Shown here: in pieces, positions 1-6,569 of the stretch | Numbering within the stretch: position 1 is the stretch's first letter | Layout: every line of letters begins with the position of its first letter | Assembly: GCA_964614585.1 (NCBI GenBank) | Contig: CAZTLW010000070.1 | Location: 1-12,315, forward strand | Source: JAHEFX01 sp964614585 | GTDB lineage: Bacteria; Actinomycetota; Acidimicrobiia; Spongiisociales; JAENVV01 | DNA length: 12,315 nt | Direction: 5' to 3' | Program-made: the position numbers and the translations under genes | The notes under the pieces: model-generated | The model's database searches: none | Seen by the model: only the letters and a program-made list of their open reading frames with translations | What the model was told of the DNA's origin: nothing

Positions 1-15
1 GTCGGACCCCCTCCC

Positions 16-21
16 TACACT
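16..21 (+). promoter_or_regulatory. -10 box TACACT of metK promoter
   Basis: TACACT matches the actinobacterial -10 pattern TANNNT and ends 9 nt before the metK ATG. Transcription would therefore begin within about 0-3 nt of the start codon, giving a leaderless or nearly leaderless mRNA. The 9 nt between box and ATG contain no Shine-Dalgarno sequence, which agrees. Any -35 element would lie at or beyond the left edge of the window, so it cannot be judged. The same hexamer recurs at 5607 and 9878. Confidence 0.6.
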
Positions 22-30
22 CCCGGCCCG

Positions 31-1209
31 ATGACCTGGCTGTTCACCTCCGAGAGCGTCACCGAGGGTCACCCCGACAAGGTGGCCGACCGCATCTCCG
101 ACACGCTGCTCGACGAGATCCTCGGTCACGACCCCGATGCGCGCGTCGCCTGCGAGACACTGGTGACGACGGATCGGGTGGTGCTGGCCGGCGAGGTCAA
201 GACGGCGTGGGACGGGCTCGACGAGTCGGCCACCGAAGGCCTGGTCCGCGAAGCCGTTCGCCAGATCGGGTACACGATCCCCGGGGTGGCGTTCCACGCC
301 GACACGCTCGTGGTCGAGGACCACCTCCACGAGCAGAGCGGCGACATCCGCCAGGGCGTCGACCGGGGGGCGTGGCGCTCCGACCCCGACCTCCTCGGGG
401 CCGGCGACCAGGGGATCATGTTCGGCTACGCCACGAACGAGACGAACGAGCTGATGCCGCTGCCGATCCTCGCCGCCCACCGGCTCGCCGAGGAGCTCAC
501 CAGGCTCCGCAATGACGGTACGGTCGCCTGGCTGCGCCCCGACGGCAAGACCCAGGTCACCGTCCGCTACGAGGGCGACCGCCCGGTGGCGATCGAGACG
601 GTGCTCGTATCGACCATGCACGGTCCCGAGGTCGACCAGGACCACATCGGCGAGGAGATTCGGGCGCGGATGGGCACCCTGCTCGCCGAACGGTTCCCGG
701 ACGTGGACGTGGACGGCGCCCGATGGCTGGTCAACCCCACCGGTCGGTTCGTCATCGGGGGCCCCCACGGCGATGCGGGCCTGACCGGCCGCAAGATCAT
801 CATCGACACCTACGGCGGCGGGGCCCGCCACGGTGGTGGCGCCTTCTCCGGCAAGGATCCCTCCAAGGTCGATCGCTCGGCCGCCTATGCCGCCCGCTGG
901 GTGGCGAAACACATCGTCGAAGCAGGGTTGGCCGGCCGGGCCGAGTTGCAGGTGGCCTATGCCATCGGCGTGGCCCGACCCCAGTCCGTCCACGTCGAGA
1001 CGTTCGGCACCCACACCGTCGACCCGGATCGCATCCGGGCGGCCGTCGAGGAGGTCTTCGACCTGCGACCGGGGGCCATCCTGACCGACCTCGACCTCAC
1101 CCGCCCGATCTACACCCCGACCTCGGCGTACGGGCACTTCGGCCGGCCCGGCTTCACCTGGGAGGAGACTCCCCGCGTCGACGCCCTCGCCGCCGCCGCC
1201 GGCGCGTGA
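31..1209 (+). CDS. metK: S-adenosylmethionine synthetase (methionine adenosyltransferase)
   Basis: This cytosolic enzyme makes S-adenosylmethionine from ATP and methionine, supplying methyl groups for enzymes such as RsmB and the SpoU methyltransferase encoded downstream. The protein has 392 residues, close to the 384 of E. coli MetK. It opens with the family N-terminus LFTSESVTEGHPDKVAD (GHPDK at residues 13-17, nucleotide and metal binding). GAGDQGIMFGYATNE starts at residue 123 and the P-loop-like GGGAFSGKD lies at 268-276. The ATG is the only sensible start: it gives the canonical N-terminus and sits directly behind a TACACT box without a ribosome binding site. Its stop overlaps the GTG of priA (GTGA). 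The metK-priA order is common in actinobacteria. No key residue appears to be missing. Confidence 0.97.
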   Translation: MTWLFTSESVTEGHPDKVADRISDTLLDEILGHDPDARVACETLVTTDRVVLAGEVKTAWDGLDESATEGLVREAVRQIGYTIPGVAFHADTLVVEDHLHEQSGDIRQGVDRGAWRSDPDLLGAGDQGIMFGYATNETNELMPLPILAAHRLAEELTRLRNDGTVAWLRPDGKTQVTVRYEGDRPVAIETVLVSTMHGPEVDQDHIGEEIRARMGTLLAERFPDVDVDGARWLVNPTGRFVIGGPHGDAGLTGRKIIIDTYGGGARHGGGAFSGKDPSKVDRSAAYAARWVAKHIVEAGLAGRAELQVAYAIGVARPQSVHVETFGTHTVDPDRIRAAVEEVFDLRPGAILTDLDLTRPIYTPTSAYGHFGRPGFTWEETPRVDALAAAAGA

Positions 1210-2912
1210 GCCGCGTCGTCCGGGTGCTCCCGGACGTCCCCACCCTCGCCCTCGACGACGGCTTCCTGTACACGATCGGCGACGACGCCCCGGTCGGGGT
1301 GGGGAGCACGGTTCGGGTACCGCTCGGGGGGCGAACGGTGCGGGGCACGGTCCTCGCCGTCGGCGAGGGCGAACCCGAGGGCCTGAAGCCGGTCGCCTCG
1401 CTCTCCCCATCGCTGCGGCAGTTCGACGAGCCCCATCTCGCCCTGCACCGTTGGCTGGCCCGGTACTACGTGGCCCCGCTGGCCGCCGTCCTCCGCTCGG
1501 CCGCCCCGCCGAACCTGCCCCGCTCCACGGCGCCGATCCCGCCGCCGGAGCGCGGACACGGCGGTCGGCACCACATCCTCACGGCCGACCATCGAGCTGC
1601 CGTGGCTGCGGTGGTCGAGGAGACCGCCGAGGACGGGTCGGTGCTGGTGGTCTGCCCGACCGAGCAGGAGTTGGAGTCGATCGCCGCCGGTCTGTCCACG
1701 ACTCGGCCGACCGTGGTCGTCCGACCCAGTGACGCCGCCGCCGCCGAGACGGCCGCCTGGGTGACGGCGCGCACCACGCCGGGGTGCGTGGTCCTCGGGA
1801 CGCCCCGGGTGGCGACCTGGCCGGTGGCCGGGCTGGCCACGGCGATCTGCGTCGACGACGGGCGCCGGGGTCACAAGAGCCGCCAGTCGCCGACCCTCGA
1901 GACCCGCACCGTGCTCGGCCAGCGCACCCGCTTCGAGGGGGTTCGGCTCGTCACCACGGGCGTGGTGCCCACGGTGGCGGCGATCGCGAACGGAGCGGAG
2001 ATCATCGCCCCCGGACCGGGACGCCGCTGGGGCCCGGTGGAGGTAGTCGACCGCAACGAGGACCCGCCCGGCACCGGCCTGCTCGGGCGGCGGACCGAGG
2101 TGGTCGTGGCCGGCGCCGCCAAGGCCGGGGCACGGGTGATCGTCTTCACCCATCGACGGGGCTACGCCCCGGCCTTCCGCTGCGTCGCCTGCAGCGACAT
2201 CCGTTGCTGCCCCGCCTGCGGCACCCGGGCGACCCTGACCGCCGCCTGTGCCCGGTGTGGTGCCCCACTCGGGAACTGCGCCGCCTGCGGAGGATCCACC
2301 TTCGAACCGCTCGGCGCCGCTGCCGGAGTCGTCGCCGACCGGCTTCGCCACCTGCTGGGGTCGGCGCCCGTCGGCCTCGGCCCCGAGCACCGCATCGCAG
2401 TCCTCACCGAGCGTGATCTCCCGGCCGTCGGTCCGGCCGACCTCGCCGTCGTGGTCGATGCCGACGGCCTGCTGCTCGGACCGTCGTATCGGTCGGCGGA
2501 GGACGGCCTGCGATTGCTCGCCCGCGTCGCCACCCGGGTCCGACCGGGATCGGGGCACCGCTGCCTCGTCCAGACGGCCGTCCCCACCCATCCGGTCATC
2601 GAGGTGCTCCGACGCGGCGACCCGAGGGACTGGATCGAGCACACCCTCGCCGAACGCGCCGAACTCGGGTACCCCCCGGCAGGGGAACTCATCGTCGTCG
2701 AGGTCCGCGGTGATGCCGCCGACGACCCGATCGGCCCTCTGGCCGACTCGGACGCCATGGTGCTGGGTCCATTGGCCGAGGAGGGTGCCCGCCGGTGGTT
2801 GGTACAGGGCCGTGATCTCGGGCGCGTGCGTGACGAGCTGCGGCTGGTGGCCCGTCGGATCCGCGACCGGGGGGGCGAGGTGCGCATCGACGTGGACCCC
2901 CTCGACCTATGA
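1206..2912 (+). CDS. priA: PriA-like primosomal protein N', helicase motifs lost
   Basis: PriA restarts collapsed replication forks. The N-terminus (VSRVVRVLPDVP..., then VGSTVRVPLGGRTVRG) is the PriA DNA-binding domain. Zinc-binding cysteine pairs are kept at residues 326/329, 335/338, 348/351 and 358/361. The ATPase core is degraded. No GxxGSGKT Walker A is present; the segment where it should lie reads ILTADHRAAVAA (124-135). The DEEH box is replaced by VDDGRRGH (216-223), and the usual SATPS motif by TTGVVPT. The protein has 568 residues against about 730 in E. coli. Loss of helicase motifs is known in actinobacterial PriA, so a structural role at the fork is likely rather than DNA unwinding. 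GTG at 1206 overlaps the metK stop and gives the family N-terminus; no ATG lies nearby. Confidence 0.9.
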   Translation: MSRVVRVLPDVPTLALDDGFLYTIGDDAPVGVGSTVRVPLGGRTVRGTVLAVGEGEPEGLKPVASLSPSLRQFDEPHLALHRWLARYYVAPLAAVLRSAAPPNLPRSTAPIPPPERGHGGRHHILTADHRAAVAAVVEETAEDGSVLVVCPTEQELESIAAGLSTTRPTVVVRPSDAAAAETAAWVTARTTPGCVVLGTPRVATWPVAGLATAICVDDGRRGHKSRQSPTLETRTVLGQRTRFEGVRLVTTGVVPTVAAIANGAEIIAPGPGRRWGPVEVVDRNEDPPGTGLLGRRTEVVVAGAAKAGARVIVFTHRRGYAPAFRCVACSDIRCCPACGTRATLTAACARCGAPLGNCAACGGSTFEPLGAAAGVVADRLRHLLGSAPVGLGPEHRIAVLTERDLPAVGPADLAVVVDADGLLLGPSYRSAEDGLRLLARVATRVRPGSGHRCLVQTAVPTHPVIEVLRRGDPRDWIEHTLAERAELGYPPAGELIVVEVRGDAADDPIGPLADSDAMVLGPLAEEGARRWLVQGRDLGRVRDELRLVARRIRDRGGEVRIDVDPLDL

Positions 2913-2921
2913 CAGTCGGCG

Positions 2922-2944
2922 GGGCCGGGGTACCCTCCCGGCCC
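2922..2944. promoter_or_regulatory. Perfect hairpin between priA and def, loop holds a -10-like box
   Basis: Arms GGGCCGGG (2922-2929) and CCCGGCCC (2937-2944) are perfect reverse complements around the 7-nt loop GTACCCT. The loop contains TACCCT (2931-2936), a TANNNT -10 match 11 nt before the def ATG. The dyad could be an operator over a def promoter, or an RNA hairpin in read-through transcripts just ahead of def. No T-run follows, so it is not an ordinary intrinsic terminator. Confidence 0.45.
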
Positions 2945-2947
2945 GGC

Positions 2948-3505
2948 ATGGCGATCTATCCGATACGCACCTTCGGCGACCCGGTGCTGCGCACCACCGC
3001 GGCCCCGGTCGCGGCGATCGACGCCCGGTTGCGACGACTGGCCGACGACATGCTCGAGACGATGTACGACGCTCCCGGGGTGGGTCTCGCCGCCCCCCAG
3101 ATCGGCGTCTCGAAGCGCCTGTTCGTGTTCGACGCGGGGGAGGGGCCGCACGTGATCGTGAACCCCGAGCCGGTGCCGGCGGAGCCCGGGGACCGGCTCA
3201 TCACCCAGCCAGGGGAGGCCGAGATCGTGGTCCCCGACGACGGCGACGACGAGTGGCTGTTCGACGAGGGCTGCCTGTCGGTGCCCGGCCACTACTGGCC
3301 GATCGCACGTCAGAGCTTCTTCGCGGTCCGCGGCACCGACCTGGACGGCACCGAGGTGCTCCACGCCGGCGACGAACTGCTGGGTCGGGTGCTCCAGCAC
3401 GAACTCGACCACCTCGACGGGATCCTGCTCCTGGCGCGGTTGCCGAAGCGGGTCCGCCGCAAGGCCCTGCGGGACCTGCGCAACGAGGCCATCGGCCTCG
3501 GGTGA
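2948..3505 (+). CDS. def: Peptide deformylase
   Basis: This metalloenzyme removes the formyl group from the N-terminal methionine of new proteins, undoing the modification added through Fmt, which is encoded next. All three signature motifs are present in the 185-residue product: GVGLAAPQIG (44-53), EGCLSVPG (107-114, metal ligand C109) and QHELDHLDG (150-158, ligands H151 and H155, catalytic E152). The stretch between the NPE strand and EGCLSVP is about 15 residues longer than usual and acidic (VVPDDGDDEWLF). I chose ATG 2948 because MAIYPIRTFGDPVLR is the family N-terminus. ATG 2909 overlaps the priA stop (ATGA) and would add 13 residues (MTVGGAGVPSRPG); it cannot be excluded for coupled translation. 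Neither start has a clear Shine-Dalgarno sequence. Confidence 0.95.
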   Translation: MAIYPIRTFGDPVLRTTAAPVAAIDARLRRLADDMLETMYDAPGVGLAAPQIGVSKRLFVFDAGEGPHVIVNPEPVPAEPGDRLITQPGEAEIVVPDDGDDEWLFDEGCLSVPGHYWPIARQSFFAVRGTDLDGTEVLHAGDELLGRVLQHELDHLDGILLLARLPKRVRRKALRDLRNEAIGLG

Positions 3506-3509
3506 CCCG

Positions 3510-4412
3510 ATGACGGCCACGGCGTTCTTCGGCACTCCCGAGGCCGCCATCCCGAGCCTGGCGGCGGTCGCCGGCGCCACCGACCTGCGGCTCGTCGTCA
3601 CCCGACCCCCGCGACGGCGGGGGCGGGGACGGGCCCTGCGGCCGTCCCCGGTCGGGGCCTGGGCCGAGGCGGCCGGGCTCCCGATCGCCACCCCCGCCAA
3701 CCGGTCCGATCTGTTGGCGCTCGACCTCGCCGACGTCGACGTCGCGGTCGTGGTCGCCTACGGGGCGCTCATCCCGCCGTCGCTGCTCGAGGCCACCCGG
3801 CGCGGCTTCCTGAACGTCCACTTCTCGCTGCTGCCCCGGTGGCGAGGCGCCGCCCCGGTGGAGCGGGCGATCCTGGCGGGCGACACCGAGGTGGGCGTCA
3901 CCATCATGGTCATGGACGAGGGCCTCGACACCGGGCCGATCCTCGCCACGGCGAGCGTCGACGCCGGTCGGCGCCCGGCGGGGGACCTGACCACCGAGTT
4001 GGCCGAGCTCGGCGCCGGCCTCCTCCTCGACGTCCTGCCGGGTTGGGTGGCTGGTGACATCGAGGCCCGGCCACAGCCGGACGGCGCCACCTCCGCCCCC
4101 AAGCTCGTCCCCGACGAGGGCCACCTCGATCCCGCCCGGCCGGCCGAGGAGCTCGACCGGCGGGTGCGAGCATGCACCCCCCGCCCCGGTGCGTGGGTGG
4201 TGACCGACCACGGCCGCCTCGGCGTCCTCCGAGCGGAGGCGGTCCCCGGTGACCGACCACCGGGAGCGCTCGAGTTGGTCGACGACGCCGTGGTGATGGG
4301 GACGGGCGACGGCGCCCTCCGCCTCCTCGAGGTGCGTCCGGAGGGCCGCCGCAGCATGCCGGCCGAGGACTGGGCCCGGGGCCGCCGCGGCGGCCTGGGG
4401 ACGGCTCGGTGA
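3510..4412 (+). CDS. fmt: Methionyl-tRNA formyltransferase
   Basis: Fmt transfers a formyl group from 10-formyltetrahydrofolate to methionyl-tRNA(fMet), priming initiation; it is the functional partner of def upstream. The 300-residue protein begins AFFGTPEAAIPSL, the usual formyltransferase N-terminus. LNVHFSLLPRWRGAAPVERAIL starts at residue 101 and carries the catalytic N102 and H104; MDEGLDTGPIL carries the catalytic aspartate, D140. The C-terminal tRNA-binding domain follows, with KLVPDEGHLDPARPAEEL and RVRACTPRPGAW. Its length is slightly below the E. coli protein (315). The ATG lies 4 nt after the def stop, so translation is probably coupled. Its stop overlaps the rsmB GTG. Confidence 0.95.
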   Translation: MTATAFFGTPEAAIPSLAAVAGATDLRLVVTRPPRRRGRGRALRPSPVGAWAEAAGLPIATPANRSDLLALDLADVDVAVVVAYGALIPPSLLEATRRGFLNVHFSLLPRWRGAAPVERAILAGDTEVGVTIMVMDEGLDTGPILATASVDAGRRPAGDLTTELAELGAGLLLDVLPGWVAGDIEARPQPDGATSAPKLVPDEGHLDPARPAEELDRRVRACTPRPGAWVVTDHGRLGVLRAEAVPGDRPPGALELVDDAVVMGTGDGALRLLEVRPEGRRSMPAEDWARGRRGGLGTAR

Positions 4413-5578
4413 ACCACCGCACCGAAGCGGCACGAATACTGCACCGAGTCCGGGCCGGCGGGGCCTGGGCGAACGTGCTGCTCGACCGCCTCGGCAACGA
4501 ACCCGGCGCGGCGGCGGTGCGCGCCGACGTGCATGGCGTGCTGCGGCACCCCGGCGAGCTGGCGGCGGCCCTCGCCCCCGCCCTCGATCGGCCACAGGAG
4601 CGCCTGCAGGCCGAGGTGCGGCACGTGTTGGAGGTGGGCGCCTTCGAGTTGCTCCACACCGATACGCCGCCACCTGTGGTGGTCTCGGCCTGCGTCGACG
4701 CCGTGCGCGAGCTCGGTGCCCCTCGTGCCGCCGGGCTCGTGAACGCCGTGCTCCGCGTCGTTGCCCGCTCGGCGCCGCCGGAGATCGACCCGATCACGGC
4801 CGCCGGCATCCCGGGGTGGCTGGTCGACGACCTGGAAGCGGCCTGGGGCCCCGAGGAGACGGCAGCGTTCGTGGAGGCCTCCAACCGCCCGCCGCGGACC
4901 GGGATCCGGGTCGCTCCCGGCACGCCGCCGTTCCCGGGCGCCGAGCCGGTGGTCGGCATCCCCGGTGCCCAACTCGTCGACGTGGCACCACCCGGAGCCA
5001 TCGTGCAGGACCCGGCGAGCGTGGCCGTGGTGGACGCGCTCGAGGTGCCGGCGGGGGCCCGGGTCGCCGACCTCGCCGCCGCGCCGGGCGGCAAGACCCG
5101 CCACCTGCTGGACCTCGTGGGCGCCGAGGGCGTTGTCGTGGCCGTCGATCGCCACCCCCGGCGGGCGCGGACCGGTCGCGCCCGGGCGCCGGGTGCGCAC
5201 TGGGTGGTCGCGGATGCCGGGCGGCCCCCATTGGCCCCCGGCAGCTTCGACCGGGTGCTCCTCGACGCTCCCTGCTCGGGATTGGGGACACTGCGTCGGC
5301 GCCCCGAGATCCGCGAGCGCATCGCCGAGGCCGATGTGGACCGCCTGTCGGCGCTCCAGGCACGGCTCCTCGACGCCGCCATCGACTTGCTCGCCCCCGG
5401 AGGACGGATCGTGTACTCCGTCTGCACGGTCACCCCTGCCGAGACCACTGCCGTCGTGGCAGGGCGCGGGTTCCGGCCGCCGGCGGACCTCGCGGGCCGC
5501 GTGTGGGGGGACGGGCGCCTGCTCGCGCCGCACCTGGGGCCGACGGACGGCATGTTCATCGCCGTCCACGACGCCTGA
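4409..5578 (+). CDS. rsmB: 16S rRNA (cytosine-C5) methyltransferase RsmB (Sun/Fmu)
   Basis: RsmB methylates a cytosine of 16S rRNA (C967 in E. coli) using S-adenosylmethionine. Of 389 residues, about 1-125 form the NusB-like RNA-binding domain and the rest the Rossmann methyltransferase. The SAM motif LAAAPGGKT is at 222-230 and VAVDRHP at 244-250. The two cysteines of the m5C mechanism are in DAPCSGLGTLRRRPEIR (C289) and YSVCTVTPAE (C339, the nucleophile by family analogy). GTG 4409 overlaps the fmt stop as GTGA, gives a typical N-terminus (NHRTEAARILHRV) and has no strong Shine-Dalgarno. The product is about 40 residues shorter than E. coli RsmB, without loss of motifs. fmt-rsmB pairing is common in bacteria. 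Confidence 0.94.
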   Translation: MNHRTEAARILHRVRAGGAWANVLLDRLGNEPGAAAVRADVHGVLRHPGELAAALAPALDRPQERLQAEVRHVLEVGAFELLHTDTPPPVVVSACVDAVRELGAPRAAGLVNAVLRVVARSAPPEIDPITAAGIPGWLVDDLEAAWGPEETAAFVEASNRPPRTGIRVAPGTPPFPGAEPVVGIPGAQLVDVAPPGAIVQDPASVAVVDALEVPAGARVADLAAAPGGKTRHLLDLVGAEGVVVAVDRHPRRARTGRARAPGAHWVVADAGRPPLAPGSFDRVLLDAPCSGLGTLRRRPEIRERIAEADVDRLSALQARLLDAAIDLLAPGGRIVYSVCTVTPAETTAVVAGRGFRPPADLAGRVWGDGRLLAPHLGPTDGMFIAVHDA

Positions 5579-5589
5579 GTCCCGGGGTG

Positions 5590-5604
5590 GAGGGGCGGCC
5601 CCTC
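5590..5604. promoter_or_regulatory. Perfect 15-nt palindrome next to a -10 box, possible operator
   Basis: GAGGGGC (5590-5596) and GCCCCTC (5598-5604) are perfect reverse complements around a single central G. The site fills most of the region between the expected -35 position and the TACACT at 5607, where a bound protein would block or aid RNA polymerase. As RNA it could also be a short hairpin after rsmB, but no T-run follows, so a terminator is less likely. No regulator is identified. Confidence 0.4.
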
Positions 5605-5606
5605 GG

Positions 5607-5612
5607 TACACT
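5607..5612 (+). promoter_or_regulatory. -10 box TACACT, leaderless promoter of the response-regulator gene
   Basis: TACACT ends 6 nt before ATG 5619. With the usual spacing the first transcribed base is the A of that ATG, so the mRNA is predicted to be leaderless. No Shine-Dalgarno is present. No TTGACA-like -35 is visible 16-18 nt upstream, where the sequence is a G-rich palindrome. Confidence 0.6.
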
Positions 5613-5618
5613 GCCCAC

Positions 5619-6566
5619 ATGGACCGCGACCAGGCCGTCTCCGACACCTTCGCGGTCGTCTGTGACGACGATCCCGAGGTCGCCGCCTTCATCGCCCACC
5701 ACCTGAAGGCGGAGGGCTTCGACGTCGTCGTCGAGGCCTCGCCCGGCGCCGCCGGTGCCCGCCTGCTCGAGGATCCCCGGTCGGGCATCCTGCTCCTCGA
5801 CCTCCACCTGGACGGCGCCGAGGCCGCCCTTCGCCGGCTGCGCGCCAATCCGAAGACCGTCGGCAGCGCCATCGTCGTGCTCACCCACTCCCTCGACTCC
5901 GACCTCCTCGTCGGGGCCCTCGAGTCGGGCGCCGACGACTTCATCCGCAAACCGTTCGAGGTCGCCGAGTTCGTCGCTCGCATCAAGTCCGTGCTCCGTC
6001 GGACGACCATGATGATCGGGGTCAGCCCCCTGACCGGGTTGCCTGGCAACCACCGCACCGAGATCGAGATCGACCGACGGCTAGCCGCGGAGTTGCCGAC
6101 CGCCGTCGCCCACGTGGACCTCGACAACTTCAAGGCGTTCAACGACCACTACGGCTTCCTGCGCGGCGACCACGCCATCGCCTTCGCCTCGAACGTGCTC
6201 CAGAACGCCCAGGCGGCTTCGGGTGACCCGACCTGTTTCGTCGGCCACATCGGTGGCGACGACTTCGTGGTCGTCATGGATCCCGCCCTGGTCGAGCGAT
6301 TCGCCGAAGCCGTCATCGACGAGTTCGATGCGGGCATCCTCGACTTCTACGACCCCCAGGATGCCCTTCGCGGCTACATCGAGGTACCCGATCGGCGGGG
6401 CGACCGCCACGCCTTCCCGGTCGTGTCCATCAGCCTGGGCATCGCCACCAACGAACGACGGGCCCTGAGCTCGTCCATCGAGGCGAGCCAGGTGGCAGCC
6501 GAGATGAAGGAGTTCGCCAAGGCCATCCCCGGCTCCACCTTCCAGGTCGATCGCCGAACGGACTGA
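5619..6566 (+). CDS. Response regulator with divergent GGDEF domain (GGDDF)
   Basis: A 315-residue cytosolic protein with two domains. Residues 11-127 are a receiver: acidic pocket D16-D18, phospho-acceptor D61 in LLLDLHL, T89 and K111 in RKPF. Residues about 134-312 are GGDEF-like, with SPLTGLPGN (136-144), HVDLDNFKAFNDHYGFLRGD (165-184) and GHIGGDDF (209-216). The signature has D instead of E at its fourth position, and no RxxD inhibitory site precedes it. It could be an active diguanylate cyclase, or a receptor or structural version. No partner histidine kinase is in the window. ATG 5619 follows a leaderless promoter, and the stop lies 3 nt before ribD, so it heads the riboflavin operon. 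In M. tuberculosis the same place between fmu and ribG holds rpe. The fold assignment is firm; the activity is unknown. Confidence 0.9.
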   Translation: MDRDQAVSDTFAVVCDDDPEVAAFIAHHLKAEGFDVVVEASPGAAGARLLEDPRSGILLLDLHLDGAEAALRRLRANPKTVGSAIVVLTHSLDSDLLVGALESGADDFIRKPFEVAEFVARIKSVLRRTTMMIGVSPLTGLPGNHRTEIEIDRRLAAELPTAVAHVDLDNFKAFNDHYGFLRGDHAIAFASNVLQNAQAASGDPTCFVGHIGGDDFVVVMDPALVERFAEAVIDEFDAGILDFYDPQDALRGYIEVPDRRGDRHAFPVVSISLGIATNERRALSSSIEASQVAAEMKEFAKAIPGSTFQVDRRTD

Positions 6567-6569
6567 CCG

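Noticed and set aside
723..1205. Upstream extension of the priA frame into metK
   Set aside because: It is R/P/G-rich and has no homology features; the PriA N-terminus begins at GTG 1206.
1110..2642. Open frame of 510 codons on the - strand
   Set aside because: It is the antisense shadow of priA with no recognisable domain and a biased composition.
2909..2947. ATG 2909 as start of def
   Set aside because: It overlaps the priA stop as ATGA, but adds MTVGGAGVPSRPG, which does not resemble deformylase N-termini; kept only as an alternative.
3758..6142. Open frame of 794 codons on the - strand
   Set aside because: It runs opposite to fmt, rsmB and the response regulator, whose motifs are clear. 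The translation is low-complexity R/P/G/A-rich, as expected for an antisense frame in GC-rich DNA.
6567..6569. FMN riboswitch before ribD
   Set aside because: Only 3 nt separate the preceding stop from the ribD ATG, and I see no RFN-like sequence upstream within the window.
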